Source of the DNA: Thermococcus sp. CX2 | Lineage (GTDB): Archaea; Methanobacteriota_B; Thermococci; Thermococcales; Thermococcaceae | DNA length: 64,000 bases | NCBI RefSeq assembly: GCF_012027555.1 | Contig: NZ_SNUQ01000002.1 | Span: forward strand, 248,001 to 312,000 | Direction of reading: 5' to 3' | Part shown: positions 27,519-36,687 of the stretch, piece by piece | Layout: every line of letters starts with the position of its first letter | Numbering within the stretch: the first letter of the stretch is position 1 | The notes under the pieces: model-generated | Told to the model about the DNA's origin: nothing | The model's database searches: none | Seen by the model: only the letters and a program-made list of their open reading frames with translations | Made by a program: the position numbers and the translations under genes

Positions 27519-27535
27519 CAACACTCGGAGTGATA
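27519..27535 (+). promoter_or_regulatory. glycolytic-regulator-type operator downstream of gor TATA box
   Basis: CAACAC-TCGGA-GTGATA matches 10 of 12 fixed positions of TATCAC-N5-GTGATA, with a perfect right half. It lies downstream of the TATA-like CTTAAATAT (27495-27503) and ahead of the ribosome site, the placement associated with repression of glycolytic genes during gluconeogenic growth. Confidence 0.65.
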
Positions 27536-27550
27536 CAAAGGGGTGAGACC

Positions 27551-29512
27551 ATGAAGTTCACGGTCCTCAAGCTCAACCTAAGCGAAAATAAAGTTGAGAG
27601 CGAGGAGCTGGAAAAGGAAGGAATCTATGGAGTCATCGACTATGGAATCGAGCTCCACGAGAGCCTTAAAACTTATGAACTCAAACCATATGATCCAGAA
27701 AATGTTGTCGTCATGGGGATGGGACCCTTTGCGGGCTCGACACTTCCCGGAGCTCACAGGCTGATGTTCTTCTTCCGCTCACCGCTATATGGAACGCTCT
27801 TCCCCTCGGCCATGGGTGGAGCGGCCTACGCCTTCAAGAACGTCGGGGTTGACTTCGTCACCTTCGAGGGCAAAGCAGAGAAGCCCGTCGTGGTACTCCT
27901 CTACAACGACGGCGAAAACGTCAAAGTCGAGCTTCACGAGATTGATGTTGAGAAGGTCATCGAAATCTGGCGCGGCTACAAGGACGAAGAGGGTGTCTAT
28001 GCCCTCACCCAGTACCTAATCGACACCTTCGGCGAGAAGTTTCAGGGCATGGAGTACAGAATAGCCGTCGTTGGCCCGGCCGCGCTGAACACCAACTACG
28101 GCGCAATATTCTCTCAGGCATTGAGGAACGGTAAGAGGCTCGTTGGAAGCGAGGACTGGGCCGCCCGCGGTGGTTCTGGAAGCGTTCTCCTCAGGGCACA
28201 CAACGTGGTTGGCATAATCTTCGGAGGAAAGCCGAAGAAGAAGGCCTTCCCAGGAGAAGACATCTCCAACTTCAAGACCGCCAAGACCATCGTTGAGGGC
28301 GTCCACAAGAAGCCCTACAATGAGATTATCAGCGAGAAAACAACGAAGTACCGCTTTAACCCGAAGCTCAACACTGGCGGAACCTTCGGCGGCAACTATC
28401 CGGCAGAGGGCGACTTCGTCCCGATACTCAACTGGCAGATGCCGTACATTCCAAAGGAGGAGCGCATAAGGATCCACGAGAGCATAATGAAGCATTACTG
28501 GGAGCCATTCAATAAGGAAGCCATCGAAACCAAGAACTGGACGACCTGCGGCGAGCCGTGTCCCGTCGTCTGTAAGAAGCACCGCCGCGGTCACCACGTC
28601 GAATACGAGCCCTACGAGGCCAACGGACCGCTGAGCGGGAGCATAAGCCTGAGGGCAAGCGACATAAGCGTTCATGCGGTTGACGCCATGGGCTTCGACG
28701 CGATTGAGTTCGGCGGAACGGCAGCGTGGGTCCTTGAACTGGTTCACCGCGACCTGCTAAAGCCGGAGGAGGTCGGTCTGAGCGGAAAACCGGAGTTCAC
28801 CAAGGAGGCCCTTCTTGAGCGCCCGGTCGAGGCGAGTGAGGTCAATGCTAAGCTCGTGGCCGAGTTAGCGCACCGCGTTGCCTTTGCCGAAAACGAGCTA
28901 GCGAGGATAATTGGCTTCGGCAAGAGAAAGGCAAGCAAGATACTCGACGAGAAGTTCAAGGATCGCCTGAAGTACGGCGAGAGCTTCAGGGACTACGGCG
29001 TGTTCGTCCCGCTCGGCGAGGACGGTGAGATGACGCCGACGATGTACTGGGCCATAGGCAACTACATCCCGCTGCCGATTCAGGGAAGATACTGGACGTT
29101 CTACCAGTTCGGCGTCTTCCTTGAGCCGGAGGAGCTGGCGAGCAGGATAATAGCAAGCGCACTCTGGGAGTTCTGGTACGACAACGTCGGCTGGTGCCGC
29201 TTCCACAGGGGATGGATGAAGCCCGTCCTCAAGGCACTCTTCATGGACGCCTACGGAGAGAACGTTGACATGGAGGAGCACGCGAAGAAGCAGATAAAGC
29301 GCCTCATTGAGTTCGCGAAGAAAGCCGGCTACGTCCCGGTCTTCTGGGACAGCATGCGCGTCATTGACCTAGTCGCTGCCGGCAGCGAGGAGTTCGGCAA
29401 CGAACACTGGGCCGAGAAGTTCAAGATAGACAAAGTCGGAACGGCGAAAGAATACCTCGAAGGGGTGCTCGCGACATACAGCGAGATGCTTGGAGTTGAT
29501 TGGAGGCTCTGA
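27551..29512 (+). CDS. gor: glyceraldehyde-3-phosphate:ferredoxin oxidoreductase (tungsten enzyme)
   Basis: Oxidises glyceraldehyde 3-phosphate to 3-phosphoglycerate with ferredoxin, replacing two steps of classical glycolysis. It is in the aldehyde:ferredoxin oxidoreductase family. At 653 residues it has the expected length, with cluster cysteines in TTCGEPCPVVCKK (Cys333, 337, 341) and a fourth in WCRFHRGW, plus GPAALNTNYGAIFSQALRN. ATG 27551 follows GGGGTGA; the frame's earlier start lies in the promoter. The neighbouring fbp and the paired operators show the two opposing pathways regulated side by side. Confidence 0.95.
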   Translation: MKFTVLKLNLSENKVESEELEKEGIYGVIDYGIELHESLKTYELKPYDPENVVVMGMGPFAGSTLPGAHRLMFFFRSPLYGTLFPSAMGGAAYAFKNVGVDFVTFEGKAEKPVVVLLYNDGENVKVELHEIDVEKVIEIWRGYKDEEGVYALTQYLIDTFGEKFQGMEYRIAVVGPAALNTNYGAIFSQALRNGKRLVGSEDWAARGGSGSVLLRAHNVVGIIFGGKPKKKAFPGEDISNFKTAKTIVEGVHKKPYNEIISEKTTKYRFNPKLNTGGTFGGNYPAEGDFVPILNWQMPYIPKEERIRIHESIMKHYWEPFNKEAIETKNWTTCGEPCPVVCKKHRRGHHVEYEPYEANGPLSGSISLRASDISVHAVDAMGFDAIEFGGTAAWVLELVHRDLLKPEEVGLSGKPEFTKEALLERPVEASEVNAKLVAELAHRVAFAENELARIIGFGKRKASKILDEKFKDRLKYGESFRDYGVFVPLGEDGEMTPTMYWAIGNYIPLPIQGRYWTFYQFGVFLEPEELASRIIASALWEFWYDNVGWCRFHRGWMKPVLKALFMDAYGENVDMEEHAKKQIKRLIEFAKKAGYVPVFWDSMRVIDLVAAGSEEFGNEHWAEKFKIDKVGTAKEYLEGVLATYSEMLGVDWRL

Positions 29513-29613
29513 CCTTTCATTTTCATCTATTGTGAAGAAAGACGATTGTCAGCCTTCTATCCCTGTAAACGGGTTTAAATCCAAAAATGTTGGAAAAACA
29601 AAAACGTGGGCGG

Positions 29614-31314
29614 CTAACGATAACCGAGAAGCCTAAGGATATCGAGCGCCAAAAACGTTGCTATCAGATCCCCCTGCTTGGGATTCTCGTAGGGAGCGTA
29701 GGAGAAAAAACCGTAGGGACACTTTCTCCGCTCAAGGGCCTTTACTATCTCTTCTTTGCCTTCAACTTTGGTCCCCATTGAATTTAGAGCCAGCAGCGCG
29801 TATCTAGTTATTGGCAGAGACCACCACAAGGCGCCGTTTCTGTTGGATTCAATAAACTTCACTGTCTTTCCATCCCTGTAACCGTACCCAAGCTCGTTGA
29901 GGATTAAAACTGAGTAAAGCGTTGTTTCGAACCTAACGATTTTTATTTTGGATATTTTGCTGCCAAAGCCACCATCATCGTCCCTCAAGCCCAAAACGAA
30001 GGAGGTTACAGTTTCTTTCCATGGTTCGTCGATTTCAATGCCCAGTTCCCTACTCGTTACAAGCAGATAGTATACATCCTTGAGGAGGTAGTGGTTGTGA
30101 TAAACAGCGGACAGATTCAGGTTGGTGATGAAGTTCTGCAAGCGGGGCTTTACAATCTTCTTGAGATTCTCATTGGGGACACCTAATACCCTTAAGGCTC
30201 TGTACTCGGCCCATATTGCACTCGGTTTGTCTTCGTCTGAAAGCTCTGAGAGCAGGTAGTCCTTGACTTTCTCCTCCCTTGGCACTGTAGAGTTCAGAAG
30301 TCCAAGGGTCATCACCGAGAAAGCTGTGTCCAACGGGTTCGGTATTATACTGTACGGAATCTCTATGAAACCTCCCAAGGGACTCTCCAAAGACCGCAAG
30401 TAACGCACCGTGTCTGCCCCGACTTCTCCCCCGAGATATGTTATCGCCTCCACTGCCCAGTGGGTAGTGTCGATGTACCCCCTTTTGGCCCCACTCGTAT
30501 CGGAGTACGAACCATCGGAGCACTTGTATTTTGAAATATCGGCCAATATTTCTCTCCTGAGTGTCTCGTTTTTGATGTTTTCTTCCTTCATAAAGCGCGC
30601 AAGGGTGTGAAGATCATAAAAGCCAAGGTTATTTATCTCACGGGATGCGTCATCAAACACGGTCCTCGCCAGCTCATGCATTCTGGTGTAATTTGGTATC
30701 TCCGCAGGGGAATAGCCGGACATCACGAGAAGCTTCCTGAGCTGAAGAAAGTTCCACACAAAATTTAAGGAGTGCTCCGGCTTCAGGGAGAGCCAGAGGG
30801 ACATGGAAATGTTCTTCGCAAGGGGGGAGTTCAGTAAAATAAGGCTTTTTGCATGCAAGAAGGTCTCGTTTGACTTCTTCATATCCTCAAGGATGAAGTT
30901 TTCAATGGTTTCCCTGCTTCCCAGACTCAAATTAAACTCCTTGAAGAGCGTTAACAGGTAATAGACATCAACAACGGAAAAATAATCCTGCCTGTTGTAG
31001 ATCTCCCCCTCGTAGTCCTTCAAAAATTCCCGGGTTTTCTGGGGATGCGCAGGGCTCAGGTTCAGCAGGGCCAACGTCAGAACCCCGTGGTACGTCGCGT
31101 ACAGGGTGGGGAGTATCGTAAAAGACACGTCACCGTTCCAGCCGCCCGTAACCGGATCCTGGGCAAGTTCAAGGCGTCTTACCGTCCAGTTCCTCCAGGA
31201 AGGGCTTATCACTCCCTGAGCGGTCGGTTTTTCAGTGTGGGGGACTTTTGTTAAGGCCACAATAGCCGCGACGCTCAATAAAATCAAGAGAGAGGAGAGA
31301 ATTTTCTTTCTCAT
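29614..31314 (-). CDS. secreted protein with squalene-oxidase/prenyltransferase-like repeats
   Basis: 566 residues with a signal peptide (about 1-22). The rest is alpha-helical with repeats of the terpene-cyclase toroid type: GGWNGD near 58, DGSYSDTSG near 268, PLGGFIEIPYS near 320 and DDDGGFGSK near 447, each before a long helix pair. It lacks an obvious cyclase DxDD motif, so it may be a structural or binding toroid rather than an enzyme. GAGGTGA precedes the ATG and lies within the end of the upstream gene's region; the spacing is 9 bases, which indicates an operon. Confidence 0.78.
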   Translation of the reverse strand: MRKKILSSLLILLSVAAIVALTKVPHTEKPTAQGVISPSWRNWTVRRLELAQDPVTGGWNGDVSFTILPTLYATYHGVLTLALLNLSPAHPQKTREFLKDYEGEIYNRQDYFSVVDVYYLLTLFKEFNLSLGSRETIENFILEDMKKSNETFLHAKSLILLNSPLAKNISMSLWLSLKPEHSLNFVWNFLQLRKLLVMSGYSPAEIPNYTRMHELARTVFDDASREINNLGFYDLHTLARFMKEENIKNETLRREILADISKYKCSDGSYSDTSGAKRGYIDTTHWAVEAITYLGGEVGADTVRYLRSLESPLGGFIEIPYSIIPNPLDTAFSVMTLGLLNSTVPREEKVKDYLLSELSDEDKPSAIWAEYRALRVLGVPNENLKKIVKPRLQNFITNLNLSAVYHNHYLLKDVYYLLVTSRELGIEIDEPWKETVTSFVLGLRDDDGGFGSKISKIKIVRFETTLYSVLILNELGYGYRDGKTVKFIESNRNGALWWSLPITRYALLALNSMGTKVEGKEEIVKALERRKCPYGFFSYAPYENPKQGDLIATFLALDILRLLGYR

Positions 31315-31323
31315 TGTCTCACC

Positions 31324-32181
31324 TCAAAACGCAGAGGAGTCTACTGCCACGGATGTACTCGTATCGAGACTTCTAAATATACCCTTTTTGACCTCAAATG
31401 TTGCTATGGGCTTAGAACTTACCCTATAAATCCGCACCTTGAAATAATTATGAACCGTTAGTGTCCCGTCGTATGAATGGGATATTGAGTCGTAATTACT
31501 GACGCTGTCTTCTCCAAAAGAACCATCTATTGAAACCCATGAACTACCGCCGGACACTTGAATCGATAGTCCCGGTGGAAGCGAGATAGTAGCCCCTATG
31601 CTCCAACCGTCAGTGTATGTTTCTCCGTAGAACGACAATTTGTTGATCAACTTGATGCTCTTACAGTTGTACTGGTAGGTAATGTAAGGTGGATATTCCA
31701 TGATTGCCGTACTATAAGCATAGTGATACACGCTAAAGTCTACAGTTTCCACTGGATCGTAATAGTCTATTCTAAATCTAGCAGAGAGTGCCGCACCTAC
31801 CGATAGTTTTATTTTCTTGTTATCGTTTTCATTTAGTTTAAGAGTTGTAACCCTGTAATTATAGTCGGATTTAGTTATGACATTTCCATAGTCACTCTCT
31901 ATTGTCACGTCATTCCATTTGTTCAAAACGCGCTTTACCATCAGTTGATTGACTTTTTCTAATATATCACCCCTGCCCACTTTCGAAGTTTGCCCTATAA
32001 TTATCATTCCGTTGCTCATCTTTCTCAGCGGAACATTCACTCCATCAACCGTAATTTTCTCGTTGGTACTAATCTTTTCTGAAGCCTCTGGCGTTGGATA
32101 CTGCTCTGCGTATACTGCCCTTCCTAAGGTTCCAACCATTAGCAGTCCAATGAGAACTGCTAGTAATGGCTTCCATCGCAA
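31324..32181 (-). CDS. secreted protein of unknown function
   Basis: 285 residues: signal peptide about 1-26 (cleavage after VYA), then a beta-rich, Ser/Thr/Tyr-rich region with YNYRVTTLKLNENDNKKIKL and GATISLPPGLSIQVSGGSSW. No family is recognised; the composition suggests an exported beta-sandwich. TTG 32181 is the start, with GGAGGTA 6 bases upstream. The gene is clearly AT-richer than the rest of the window and uses codons such as ATA, TAT and AAT more freely, which suggests horizontal acquisition. It is the first gene of a two-gene operon. Confidence 0.75.
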   Translation of the reverse strand: MRWKPLLAVLIGLLMVGTLGRAVYAEQYPTPEASEKISTNEKITVDGVNVPLRKMSNGMIIIGQTSKVGRGDILEKVNQLMVKRVLNKWNDVTIESDYGNVITKSDYNYRVTTLKLNENDNKKIKLSVGAALSARFRIDYYDPVETVDFSVYHYAYSTAIMEYPPYITYQYNCKSIKLINKLSFYGETYTDGWSIGATISLPPGLSIQVSGGSSWVSIDGSFGEDSVSNYDSISHSYDGTLTVHNYFKVRIYRVSSKPIATFEVKKGIFRSLDTSTSVAVDSSAF

Positions 32182-32410
32182 GTTGCTTACCTCCTATAAG
32201 TTTCTGCGTTACCACTTAAACAACTTGCCTTTATAAGTTTTTCCTTTTACTATAAGTAAGTTTTCTTTGTTTTTTTCGAGTACAAATTTTTCAGAGCCAA
32301 GTTTTACTCTTAGAATGAACGAAAAGAAAGCAGAGTAAAGGGGTTGCATAGTCATGCAATAGCTAAACCCTTATATTCTCCCTCTTCCCCAGCTTTTCAG
32401 GTGAGATAGA

Positions 32411-33673
32411 ATGAGGGCAGTGGTTATAGGCTCTGGAGTTGGCGGACTGCTAACTGCATCATTCCTGGCTAAAAACGGCTACGAAGTTACTGTTCTCGAA
32501 AAAGCACCCTACATCGGGGGGAGATGCACAAACTTAAACTACAAAGGCTTCGGTCTCTCAACCGGAGCATTCCACATGATACCCCACGGCGAGGATGGGC
32601 CTTTGGCCTACCTCCTCAAGCTCCTCAATGCAGATGTTCAAATCGTGAACTCCAATCCCAAGGGCATGATTTTCTATGAGGGAAGGACCTTTCACTACCA
32701 TGAGGGCTGGAAGTATCTGAGCTTCATGGAAAAGGCCCGGGCTTTGAAGCTCATGGCCGACATAAAGCGCGGGAAGCTGCCCCAGGGAGAAGAAGCCGAG
32801 ATGAGCGGCCGCGAGTGGATACGCAAGAGGATTGGCGACAACGAGTTCGTTGACCTCTTCATCAAAAGCTTCCTAGGCTGGGCCGACAGCGTTCTGGACG
32901 TTCCAGCGATAGAGCTTGCCAAAGAGATAAAGGCCGCTTTGAGATGGGGCGGGCCTGGTTTAGTCAAGGGCGGCTGTAAGTCCATTCCAGAGGCACTCTC
33001 TATGATAATCCGCATGAACGGCGGAAGGATACTCACAAAGAAGAAGGCGGTCGAGGTTGACGTTGAAGGAAAGAAGGTAATCACCGCCGACAACGAGGAG
33101 TTCCCCTATGATATTCTGATTTCAAACATCGGTATAAAGGAGACGGTAAGCCTCATCGGCAGGGATGCCTTCGATAGGGACTACCTCAAGCGTGTCGATG
33201 AATTAAAGCCCAGCGAGGGAATAAAGTACAACATTGCCCTGAAGGGCGGGCCGAGGATAGGCAACACGGTGGTTTTCACTCTCGACACGGAGAGGATAAA
33301 CGGCTACAACGAGCCGAGCTCGATAAGCCCTGAGCTCGCTAAAGAGGGATACACCCTGATAATGCTCCACCACGCTTTGCAGAGCAGGAACGTGAAGGCC
33401 GAGCAGAAGAAGGGCATCGATGATATTTACAGGATATTCCCAGACATTGATAATGAGGGGGAAATTCTGCTGATTCAGACCTACCTCGACGGAAACCCCG
33501 TGAACAGGGTCGCGAGCGGGCAGGTCGTGGAAGACTTCCCGATTGAGAACGTTTACGTCGTCGGCGACGCCTACAAGCTCTCCGGCGGAATAGAGGTTGA
33601 CGGCATAGCCCTGGGAGTCATGAGAGTTCTAGAAAAGCTCGGCCTTGGAAGCTTCTCCGAGTGGTATCTGTGA
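32411..33673 (+). CDS. FAD-dependent oxidoreductase, phytoene desaturase-like
   Basis: A 420-residue flavoprotein of the COG1233 group. The dinucleotide-binding VIGSGVGGLLTASFLAKNGYEVTVLEK is at residues 5-33, followed by PYIGGRCTNL. The C-terminal FAD motif ENVYVVGDAYKLSGGIEVDGIALGV is present. Archaeal members act on isoprenoid chains or have unknown substrates; geranylgeranyl reductases form a separate branch. It has its own promoter and no pathway partner beside it. Confidence 0.85.
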   Translation: MRAVVIGSGVGGLLTASFLAKNGYEVTVLEKAPYIGGRCTNLNYKGFGLSTGAFHMIPHGEDGPLAYLLKLLNADVQIVNSNPKGMIFYEGRTFHYHEGWKYLSFMEKARALKLMADIKRGKLPQGEEAEMSGREWIRKRIGDNEFVDLFIKSFLGWADSVLDVPAIELAKEIKAALRWGGPGLVKGGCKSIPEALSMIIRMNGGRILTKKKAVEVDVEGKKVITADNEEFPYDILISNIGIKETVSLIGRDAFDRDYLKRVDELKPSEGIKYNIALKGGPRIGNTVVFTLDTERINGYNEPSSISPELAKEGYTLIMLHHALQSRNVKAEQKKGIDDIYRIFPDIDNEGEILLIQTYLDGNPVNRVASGQVVEDFPIENVYVVGDAYKLSGGIEVDGIALGVMRVLEKLGLGSFSEWYL

Positions 33674-33792
33674 GCTTTCTTTCATTTTGTAAACCTTTTC
33701 TGGAAAGTTCCGAAGCTTTTTCTAATGCACAAGGCTGAAGACTAAGGAACGCTTTTATTCCTTGAGACAAAGTTATGCATGGAGGTGAGGGT

Positions 33793-34740
33793 ATGAAGAG
33801 AGTTGTAATAGCCCTTGGCGGGAATGCTATCCTTCAGCGCGGCCAGAAGGGTACTTATGAGGAGCAGATGACGAACGTCATGAAGACCGCGAAGCAAATC
33901 GTTGATATAATCCTCGATGGCGATTATGAGGTTGTAATCACCCATGGAAACGGCCCCCAGGTTGGAGCGCTCCTCCTTCACATGGACGCCGGTCAAAGCG
34001 TTCACGGAATTCCCGCCCAGCCCATGGACGTTGCCGGAGCGATGACTCAGGGCCAGATAGGATACATGATCCAGCAGGCGATAAGAAACGAGCTGAAGAG
34101 GAGGGGCGTTGAGAGGCCAGTTGCAACTATAGTGACACAGACGCTCGTTGACAAGAACGACCCGGATTTCCAGAACCCGAGCAAACCTGTCGGCCCGTTC
34201 TATGATGAAGAAACTGCGAAAAAGCTCGCCAAAGAGAAGGGTTGGGTGGTCGTTGAGGACGCCGGCAGGGGCTGGAGGCGCGTTGTGCCGAGTCCGGATC
34301 CAATAGGTCACGTCGAGGCCCCAGTGATTCAGGATCTAGTTGAGAAGGGCTTCATAGTCATAGCCAGCGGCGGCGGTGGCGTCCCCGTTATCGAGAAGGA
34401 CGGAATGCTCAAGGGAGTTGAGGCCGTCATAGACAAGGACTTGGCCGGAGAGAAGCTCGCAGAAGAGGTAAACGCCGACATCTTCATGATTCTAACCGAC
34501 GTGAACGGTGCGGCGATAAACTACGGAAAGCCCGACGAGAGGTGGCTCGAGAAAGTCACCGTCGAAGAGCTCAAGCGCTACTATGATGAGGGCCACTTCA
34601 AGAAGGGCAGCATGGGGCCGAAGGTTTTGGCCGCCATAAGGTTCGTCGAGTGGGGCGGCGAGAGGGCCGTCATAGCCGCGCTGGATAAGGCCGTGGAAGC
34701 GCTCGAAGGCAACACCGGGACTCAGGTCATAAAGGACTGA
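33793..34740 (+). CDS. carbamate kinase (carbamoyl phosphate-forming)
   Basis: Amino-acid kinase-fold enzyme interconverting carbamoyl phosphate plus ADP with carbamate plus ATP; in Thermococcales it can act as a carbamoyl phosphate source. The 315 residues contain [38 protein letters not shown], the [15 protein letters not shown] segment and [15 protein letters not shown] 33793 follows GGAGGTGA, which fixes the start against the ATG at 33775. Confidence 0.95.
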   Translation: MKRVVIALGGNAILQRGQKGTYEEQMTNVMKTAKQIVDIILDGDYEVVITHGNGPQVGALLLHMDAGQSVHGIPAQPMDVAGAMTQGQIGYMIQQAIRNELKRRGVERPVATIVTQTLVDKNDPDFQNPSKPVGPFYDEETAKKLAKEKGWVVVEDAGRGWRRVVPSPDPIGHVEAPVIQDLVEKGFIVIASGGGGVPVIEKDGMLKGVEAVIDKDLAGEKLAEEVNADIFMILTDVNGAAINYGKPDERWLEKVTVEELKRYYDEGHFKKGSMGPKVLAAIRFVEWGGERAVIAALDKAVEALEGNTGTQVIKD

Positions 34741-34787
34741 ACCAAAGCCTATAAATATCCTCCACTCCTTCTTTATTTGGTGGGAAC

Positions 34788-35630
34788 ATGAGCGACGCGA
34801 CTACCGGGTTCTTCGGTTCACTCCTGTGGTGGCTGTTCTTCCTCTACCTGCTCCTCTGGCCCCAGATGCAGTACAGAGGCTTACAGATGGCACGGGCGAG
34901 GATACTGCAGAGACTCTCAAAGAAGAGAGGTTCAACGGTTATAACGCTGATACACCGCCAGGAAAGCGTCGGCCTCTTCGGCATACCATTCTACAAGTTC
35001 ATCAGCATCGAGGACAGCGAGGAAATACTCAGGGCCATAAGGATGGCCCCCAAGGACAAGCCTATAGATCTAATAATCCACACGCCCGGCGGCCTAGTGC
35101 TGGCGGCAACCCAGATAGCAAGAGCGCTTAAGGACCACCCGGCCGAGACGAGGGTTATAGTGCCCCACTACGCAATGAGCGGCGGAACACTGATAGCGCT
35201 CGCGGCGGACAAGATAATAATGGACCCGCACGCGGTCCTTGGACCGGTTGACCCGCAACTTGGCCAGTACCCAGGACCGAGCATAGTGAGGGCCGTCGAG
35301 AAGAAGGGCGTCGACAAGGTCGACGACCAGACGTTAATCCTGGCGGACGTCGCCGAGAAGGCCATAAAGCAGGTGAGGAACCTCGTTTACGACCTTCTGA
35401 AGGACAGGTATGGAGAAGAGAAGGCCATGGAGCTGGCGCAGATACTTACGGAGGGACGCTGGACGCACGACTATCCGATAACCTACGAGACCGCCAAGGA
35501 GCTGGGCCTCCACGTCGAGACTAACGTTCCGGAGGAAGTCTATGCCCTTATGGAGCTCTACAAGCAGCCAATGAAACAGAGAGGCACGGTTGAGTTCATG
35601 CCATACACCTCAAAGGGAGAAAACCCTTGA
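34788..35630 (+). CDS. membrane-anchored Clp-fold serine protease (SDH proteinase family)
   Basis: 280 residues: one transmembrane segment at about 9-28, then a ClpP/crotonase-fold domain with IDLIIHTPGGLVLAATQIARAL and the nucleophile motif HYAMSGGTLIALAAD (Ser131). DPHAVLGPVDPQLGQYP is characteristic of the serine dehydrogenase proteinase group. It probably degrades or processes membrane proteins. TATA-like TATAAATAT lies at about 34751. The next gene encodes a coiled-coil protein, with no clear functional link. Confidence 0.88.
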   Translation: MSDATTGFFGSLLWWLFFLYLLLWPQMQYRGLQMARARILQRLSKKRGSTVITLIHRQESVGLFGIPFYKFISIEDSEEILRAIRMAPKDKPIDLIIHTPGGLVLAATQIARALKDHPAETRVIVPHYAMSGGTLIALAADKIIMDPHAVLGPVDPQLGQYPGPSIVRAVEKKGVDKVDDQTLILADVAEKAIKQVRNLVYDLLKDRYGEEKAMELAQILTEGRWTHDYPITYETAKELGLHVETNVPEEVYALMELYKQPMKQRGTVEFMPYTSKGENP

Positions 35631-35775
35631 AGGCCTAATTTTCGTTTACTTTCATTTATTTCTAAACCAGCTCAAAAGTTTCAGCCAAAAAGTTTTTATT
35701 TACTCTCGCCGTTCACCTACCAGATGTTTGGAGGAAGCTCACGGGCTGTTCTAAAAATAGGGAAGGGGAAGAGAG

Positions 35776-36678
35776 ATGCAAGTGAAAGTAGACCCAGAAG
35801 AAATTAAGAGGATCAAGAGGTAGATTGAGGCGCTCGAGAAGGAGAGAAATGAGATTCGCGCCAAACTTGATGAGCTCGAAAAGGAGCTTCAAATCTGGAT
35901 AACGAAGAGGGACGAAAAGAACAATGAGGTAAAACAGCTCCGCCAGAAGGGCAGGGAGTATAAAGCCAAGAGGGATGAAATCAATCAGCAGATTCAGGAG
36001 CTGAAGAAGAACCGCGAGGAGATCAACGCTAAGCTTGACCTCCTCTACCAGGAGATACTTGAGTACAGGACGAAAAGGGACGAGTACAACCAGCTCAGAA
36101 GGCTCAAGATGCCGCCCGAGAAGATACAGGAGCGCATAGAGAAGCTCGAGTGGGAGCTCCAGACCAACCCGAACATAACGCCCGAGCGCGAGAAGCAGAT
36201 AGTCGACCAGATACAGGTTCTGGCAACTGAGCTCGAGATAATCCAGCAGGCAGAGAGGTTCCACAACAAGCTCGTCGAGACCAGGAAGAAGGTCGACCAG
36301 CTCAAGAAGGCCAGGAGGGCCATCAGCATGGAGATACAGAAGCTCGCCAACCAGAGCCAGCAGTTCCACGAGCAGATGATAAAGGCCTTCAACCAGGCCG
36401 ACGAGGTCAAGAAGGAGGCCGACGAGTACCACCAGAAGGTCGTCGAGCTCCGCGAGAAGATCCGCGAGGTCAGGAAGCAGCTCCGTGAGATTGAGAGGAA
36501 AATCAGGGAGTACGACGAGAAGCACAAGGAGCTGATCGCCTACAGGCTCGTGGCAAGGATGCGCTCCAAGAAAGACGCCAGCTTCGAGAAGGCAGTGGAG
36601 GCCCTCGAGAAGTTCAAGCGCGGCGAGAAGCTAACGCTGGACGAGCTGCTGCTCCTCCAGAGGTACAACCTTGTCTGA
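35776..36678 (+). pseudogene. coiled-coil protein gene interrupted by an in-frame TAG (COG1340-like)
   Basis: Reading from ATG 35776, a 300-codon frame continues to the TGA at 36676-36678 except for one TAG at codon 16 (35821-35823). The sequence on both sides is the same long coiled coil: MQVKVDPEEIKRIKR, stop, IEALEKERNEIRAKLDELEK. No ATG, GTG or TTG occurs in frame between the stop and ATG 36109, so only the last 189 codons could be translated normally. Proteins of this type (COG1340) are conserved in archaea, about 300 residues. CAG, AAG or GAG to TAG is the simplest cause; a sequencing error is possible. AGTTTTTATTTAC at about 35691 is the TATA box. It ends 9 bases before arcS. Confidence 0.85.
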
Positions 36679-36687
36679 GGCCTGACC

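Noticed and set aside
27516-27535. TATCA...TGATA with a 10-base gap upstream of gor, taken as the operator
   Set aside because: The known motif has a 7-base gap. Shifting by three bases gives a 10/12 match with correct spacing, so I used that alignment.
35821-35823. TAG as a pyrrolysine codon
   Set aside because: Thermococcales are not known to carry the pyl genes, the position is not in a methylamine methyltransferase, and a plain glutamine, lysine or glutamate codon is one change away.
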